Assembly: GCA_020632975.1 (NCBI GenBank)
Contig: JACKEL010000005.1
Span: 310,001-374,000 of the forward strand
From: Myxococcales bacterium
GTDB lineage: Bacteria; Myxococcota_C; UBA6777
Direction of reading: 5' to 3'
DNA length: 64,000 bases
The notes beneath the pieces were generated by a model. The model did no database searches. It saw only the letters and a list, made by a program, of their open reading frames with translations, and was not told the origin of the DNA. The position numbers were made by a program, and so were the translations under genes. Every line of letters begins with the position of its first letter. Position 1 is the stretch's first letter. Shown here one piece after another: positions 60,577 through 64,000 of this stretch.

Positions 60577-60606
60577 TTGTGTTTCTGAATCCCCCTGTGA
60601 TATAGT
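60577..60606 (+). promoter_or_regulatory. Candidate promoter of the third kinase gene
   Basis: TTGTGT (60577-60582), an 18-base spacer and TATAGT (60601-60606) make a fair sigma-70 promoter about 90 bases before the kinase start. The sequence CTGTGATATAGTCTC resembles CTGTGTTATAGTGCTC at about 4124 upstream of the first TPR protein gene. Confidence 0.4.
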
Positions 60607-60695
60607 CTCGACCCATCCTACAGGCTCAAGAGGCGCGTCCTTCCGCAATCATCTTAACTGCGCCTCCACATGTCTTGGAATTGAAGGATTTCGCT

Positions 60696-62333
60696 TTGGC
60701 CCGTGGACAAAAGCTTGGACGCTACACACTCATCGAACAGCTCGCCGTCGGCGGTATGGCTGAGATCTGGCTCGCTCATCTAGCTGGTCCCGAAGGTTTT
60801 GCCAAGCTCGTTGTCATCAAAAAGATCAAGCCCCACCTCGCCAAAGAACGCAGCTTCGTCAAGATGTTCCTCAACGAAGCCCGCCTCGCTGCCCAGCTCA
60901 ACCATCCTCATATCGTCCAAATCTACGACATGGGAAAGATCGAAGGGACGTACTTCATCGCGATGGAGTACATCAGCGGACGCGACCTCTCTGAGATCGC
61001 ACTCAAAGCACAAACCGAAAAGATCCCTTTTCCCGCAGAGTACGCCATCAAGATCATCACACAGATCTGCGAAGGCCTCTATTACGCCCACTGCAAAACG
61101 GATCACCTCGGGAATCCCCTCAATCTCGTCCACCGCGACATCTCCCCACAAAATATCTTTGTATCCTTCGATGGTGGCGTGAAGATCCTTGACTTTGGGA
61201 TCGCCAAAGCTTCCAACAGCTTAGAACAAACGCAAGAAGGCACGCTCAAAGGCAAGGTCTCGTACATGTCCCCCGAACAGATCCTCGACGGCGAAGTGGA
61301 TCAACGTTCGGATATCTTCAGTTTGGGGATCGTCTTTTACGAGTTGGTGACAGGATACCGCCTCTTCTCTGGCGAAAATGAACTCGCCATCCTCAAATCT
61401 ATTGCAGAGGGTCCGATCTACCCGCCTTCTTACTTTAAAGAAGATCTCCCCTGGGAACTCGAACCCATCATCCTCAAAGCGCTCGCCAAAGATCCCGAAG
61501 CACGCTACCAAAATGCTTGGGAAATCCAATACGAACTCAACAACCTCCTCTCAAAGTTCTCCTTTAATCCCAGCAATTTACACCTATCCAACTTTCTCAA
61601 GCAGCTCTTTGCAGATGAGATCGCACGCGAAAATCGCTACCTCGAAAAAAAGATTGCCGAGATCCTAGGAACCCAACAAGCTATCGACTTTACTTCAGCG
61701 CATATGGCAGCGGTCCCTGATCCCACGCCCCTCTCACAAGAAGTGCTGAGCAATCTACAAACCCCCGATGAGGACGACTTTTCAGAGCCTGACACACAAG
61801 ATCTCGCACCCCGCAAAAAACCACTGCCCTCCGTCGATCTAGATACAGATCCTGATCTTGAAGCGCTTTCTTCTTTGGACCTGCTCTCCGAAGCGCCTCC
61901 CTCTGTGGAACTCCTGCCTTCTGCCATCCTCTCGGAAACAGACGAACACACCATCGGCCCCAAGCCCATCTCCATCGAACTTCGACGCATGCCCACGCCT
62001 CCACCTTCCCCCAAAGGTGGAGAGAGCGAGCCCTTCGATCCTGAACTCTATCGAGGTGATCCCTTCTCCGAAGGCCCCACCGCCCTCGCTCCTGCCCCTC
62101 TCGAAGCCCTTCATGCTTCTGATCAAGAACTCGATGGTTCCGAAGATGGCAGCGAGATCCTTTATACCTTGCGCTTCAGAAGCGCCCACTACAAAACACT
62201 GAAATCTATCGCCGAAAAACACCAGCTTTCTTTTGAGCAACTCCTCCACGATATGCTCAAAAAAGCCCTTCCTTTCTACCAAACCTCTTCGCTTTCAATC
62301 CCCTCCCGATCTACCGCAGGAAAAAAGTATTGA
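60696..62333 (+). CDS. Ser/Thr protein kinase with a ribbon-helix-helix-like C-terminus
   Basis: 545 residues from TTG 60696, chosen because GAAGGA lies 7 bases upstream; TTG 60675 is 7 codons earlier and possible. No ATG is well placed. The Hanks-type kinase domain (about 9-275) has VGGMAEIWLA, the VIKKI lysine, HRDISPQN, DFG and GKVSYMSPEQ, so it appears active. A charged, Pro-rich linker follows (about 340-470). The last 45 residues (LYTLRFRSAHYKTLKSIAEKHQLSFEQLLHDMLKKAL) look like a ribbon-helix-helix or CopG-type fold with a strand and two helices. If real, the kinase could bind DNA or dimerise through it. There is no transmembrane helix. It follows a surface-protein block. Confidence 0.85.
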   Translation: MARGQKLGRYTLIEQLAVGGMAEIWLAHLAGPEGFAKLVVIKKIKPHLAKERSFVKMFLNEARLAAQLNHPHIVQIYDMGKIEGTYFIAMEYISGRDLSEIALKAQTEKIPFPAEYAIKIITQICEGLYYAHCKTDHLGNPLNLVHRDISPQNIFVSFDGGVKILDFGIAKASNSLEQTQEGTLKGKVSYMSPEQILDGEVDQRSDIFSLGIVFYELVTGYRLFSGENELAILKSIAEGPIYPPSYFKEDLPWELEPIILKALAKDPEARYQNAWEIQYELNNLLSKFSFNPSNLHLSNFLKQLFADEIARENRYLEKKIAEILGTQQAIDFTSAHMAAVPDPTPLSQEVLSNLQTPDEDDFSEPDTQDLAPRKKPLPSVDLDTDPDLEALSSLDLLSEAPPSVELLPSAILSETDEHTIGPKPISIELRRMPTPPPSPKGGESEPFDPELYRGDPFSEGPTALAPAPLEALHASDQELDGSEDGSEILYTLRFRSAHYKTLKSIAEKHQLSFEQLLHDMLKKALPFYQTSSLSIPSRSTAGKKY

Positions 62334-62481
62334 CCCTGCCCACCTCGATCGTTACAATCGCCCCTCAACTTCAGACGAGCCTCTAGCCTCAGGACCTTCA
62401 TTTTATTGAAAACTACGTAGCATCTGTCTTTTGAGGCGGATGGGCATTGAAACAACCGTACTTGGAGAAGAACAACGCATC

Positions 62482-63519
62482 ATGACTAGAAAGTTCTTGT
62501 GCTTGCTACTTTTCTCAAGCCTCCTCCCGCTCAGCTCGCTGATGCAAGGATGCGCAACCCCCTCTTGTACCACTTATGTTGATCAGCTCACCACATGTGC
62601 CGACAAAGTCCTTACGGTCTACGGTGAAAAACAAGAAGGGACCTGTAAACTCGGTGCTGCCAACCAATGCACCACTGGACAACTTTGTGTCCAAGCTCCT
62701 GGCGAAGCTTTTGCCGCTTGTTTCACTCCTGGAGAAGCATACAAAAGTTTCAAAGAAATGATCGCCACCAGCCAACGCTTTTGTGATGACGTCTTTGCTG
62801 GCCGTCAAAACAAATACATGCGTTGTGTCGCAGATGCTGGGTGCGACGCCAAGAAGATCAACGATTGCAGCACCAAGCTCGTTTCCTTGACCAAACAAGC
62901 GAAAAAAGCGGGTGAATCGGGCGGATTCTTGGTTTCCTTCCTCGCCTTTATCGTGTTCTCTATGGTTGCAGGTGGTTTGATCTTGTTCTTCTTGATCAAG
63001 ATCCTCGACGGGCAGAACCCCAAAAACACCATCCTCCGTGGCCTCCTCGTTGGTGCCGCTGTGGGTGTTGTGACCTTCCCCCTCGTGTACATCTCTCCAC
63101 TCTTGGGTGTCTTGCTTTCTTCAAGTGCCCTCTTTGGTGTGGTCATGCTGGTTTACCAACAAGGTGCGTTCCTTTCCACCGTGGTTACCGCAACACACAT
63201 CATCTGGGTGCAAGTCTTCTTTACAATGTTCGTCTCTAGCGAGATGATGCATGGCGAAGCTTGGATCGCCCAAGCTGAACACTTCCGCCGTAGCGTGAGT
63301 GCGCACCACGAGCGTGTTGCAAAGTCTGTCGAAGAGATCGAACGCGATCGCAAACGTGCTGCTGAAGCTCGCAAACGCGCTGCTGAAGAAGAAAAGAAAC
63401 GCAAAGAAGAAGAAGCTAAGAAAAAGGCTGAAGAAGAAGCTAAGAAAAAGGCTGAAGAAGAAGCCAAAAAAGCTGAATCCAACAAGCCTAAGCGTAAACG
63501 ACGTCGCCGACGACGCTAG
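62482..63519 (+). CDS. Exported membrane protein with Cys-rich head and Lys/Glu coiled tail
   Basis: 345 residues from ATG 62482, with GGAGAAG about 13 bases upstream. The signal sequence ends near LMQGC, a weak lipobox, so lipidation is uncertain. A Cys-rich outer segment follows (about 25-140; CTTYVDQLTTCADK, CTTGQLCVQAPGEAFAACF, CVADAGCDAKK). Then come about four hydrophobic helices (about 152-260; FLVSFLAFIVFSMVAGGLILFFL; VGAAVGVVTFPLVYI; LLSSSALFGVVMLV). The last 80 residues are an Ala/Lys/Glu coiled coil with KKKAEEEA repeats and a poly-Arg end, probably cytoplasmic. The topology suggests a link between outside and cytoplasm. The family is not recognised. Only 72 bases separate it from the next gene. 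Confidence 0.7.
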   Translation: MTRKFLCLLLFSSLLPLSSLMQGCATPSCTTYVDQLTTCADKVLTVYGEKQEGTCKLGAANQCTTGQLCVQAPGEAFAACFTPGEAYKSFKEMIATSQRFCDDVFAGRQNKYMRCVADAGCDAKKINDCSTKLVSLTKQAKKAGESGGFLVSFLAFIVFSMVAGGLILFFLIKILDGQNPKNTILRGLLVGAAVGVVTFPLVYISPLLGVLLSSSALFGVVMLVYQQGAFLSTVVTATHIIWVQVFFTMFVSSEMMHGEAWIAQAEHFRRSVSAHHERVAKSVEEIERDRKRAAEARKRAAEEEKKRKEEEAKKKAEEEAKKKAEEEAKKAESNKPKRKRRRRRR

Positions 63520-63530
63520 GTCCCACACAA

Positions 63531-63601
63531 GAAACAACACAAGCCCCTCGGACCTATGCCTCATCCTGCGGCTCTCAAAGAGAGGTCTCTTGTGTTGTTT
63601 C
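63531..63601. repeat. 13-base inverted repeat around the start of the last gene
   Basis: GAAACAACACAAG (63531-63543) and its exact reverse complement CTTGTGTTGTTTC (63589-63601) flank 45 bases. The right arm covers the GTG/TTG start region of the gene at 63592 and lies 6 bases from its ribosome binding site (GAGAGG, 63580-63585). It could mask translation or act as a terminator of the upstream gene, but no T-run follows. Confidence 0.5.
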
Positions 63602-64000
63602 GCTCCCTTCTCCTGATCCTCTTCCTTTGGGGTTGTTCCCCCTCCCATCCTTCCTCTTCAAAACAAGATATCCCTTCCCTTGATGGTACCCTCATGCTGT
63701 GGCAAGCGGCACTTCATGGTGTTTCTCCCACAACACCCCAACTCGCGCAGGTCTTTTCTTTACCCTTCCTGCACCTTTCGGCGGACCCCGACGACCCACA
63801 AGTACGTGTGTTGCTCCATGCCTCTGCCAGCCTCCAACAAGATCTCCAACAGCAAGGCATCTCTCTAACAGCCCCATCCAACGGCATCGCAGCAGCTTGG
63901 TTGTCTCCGCAAAGACTTCAAGAACTCTTACAACGCCCACCCAGCGGCCTTTACGCGCTTGCATCGAGTCCACAGCTTCGCCCTCATCTCAACTTGAGCG
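63592..64000 (+). CDS. Lipoprotein, N-terminal part; possible start of a subtilisin-family (S8) protease
   Basis: 136 residues to the window edge; the gene continues beyond it. The GTG at 63592 has GAGAGG 6 bases upstream and gives a compact lipoprotein signal ending LFLWGC; ATG 63556 is in frame but lacks a ribosome binding site. The segment VRVLLHASASLQQDLQQQGISL...NGIAAAWLSPQRLQELLQRP...LYALASSPQLRPHLNLS has the pattern of the propeptide that precedes the catalytic domain in many secreted S8 subtilases of Myxococcota. No catalytic Asp, His or Ser is in view, so the assignment is inference. Function would be extracellular proteolysis if correct. Confidence 0.55.
   Translation, partial: MLFRSLLLILFLWGCSPSHPSSSKQDIPSLDGTLMLWQAALHGVSPTTPQLAQVFSLPFLHLSADPDDPQVRVLLHASASLQQDLQQQGISLTAPSNGIAAAWLSPQRLQELLQRPPSGLYALASSPQLRPHLNLS

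Overview
The window reads as a chromosomal segment of a predatory or social type of bacterium of the Myxococcota (former Deltaproteobacteria), at roughly 50% GC by eye. The lineage call is inference from gene content: three Ser/Thr protein kinases, several FHA proteins, a PilZ protein, many secreted lipoproteins, MopE-type (PF11617-like) Cys/Asp-rich repeat proteins, and two proteins ending in a MYXO-CTERM-like tail (GGCGCQ, hydrophobic stretch, Arg/Lys cluster). No rRNA, tRNA, CRISPR array, insertion sequence or phage gene was seen. About 42 genes are supported, two of them cut by the window edges.

Layout. 1-6.3 kb: an edge-truncated zinc-ribbon gene, an alpha/beta hydrolase, secA, and a tandem pair of paralogous TPR surface proteins. 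6.3-11.2 kb: a degenerate 20-25 bp tandem repeat, then a 1418-residue Cys-rich lipoprotein with about 24 repeats. 11.4-19.3 kb: HAD phosphatase, secreted esterase, lon, a lipoprotein, and an unusual ECF-like sigma factor carrying hydrophobic segments and a C-terminal Asp-box-like domain. 19.7-29.8 kb: GrpE-like and zinc-ribbon/FHA proteins, murD followed by a transmembrane kinase, a tandem thioredoxin-fold lipoprotein and a HEAT-repeat protein. 29.9-32.1 kb: larB-larC for the nickel-pincer cofactor. 32.3-39.4 kb: matrixin protease, PilZ protein, and a probable operon FHA/coiled-coil - kinase/WD40 - exported protein.

39.6-50.7 kb: a near-consensus promoter with a structured leader ahead of a C2-like secreted protein, then a membrane protein with tmk, a TPR protein, rimO-modA-modBC (permease and ATPase fused), and an envelope cluster with two CpoB-like lipoproteins and a Cys-rich Pal. 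51-64 kb: a REC-histidine kinase hybrid, then a surface-protein island: a VWA/MopE protein, two MopE lipoproteins, a kinase with a possible ribbon-helix-helix tail, a membrane protein and the start of what looks like a subtilisin-family lipoprotein.

The genes fall into two themes. One is core housekeeping: secretion, proteolysis, peptidoglycan precursors, dTTP supply, S12 modification, Mo and Ni cofactor supply. The other is an elaborate disulfide- and metal-rich cell surface together with phospho-signalling that could sense or regulate it. The most unusual items are the sigma-factor fusion with a palindrome just upstream of its gene, the short and long members of one Cys-rich surface family at opposite ends of the window, the His-rich LarC, the ModB-ModC fusion, and several unexplained intergenic inverted repeats. 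All function calls come from reading the sequence; no database search was run.
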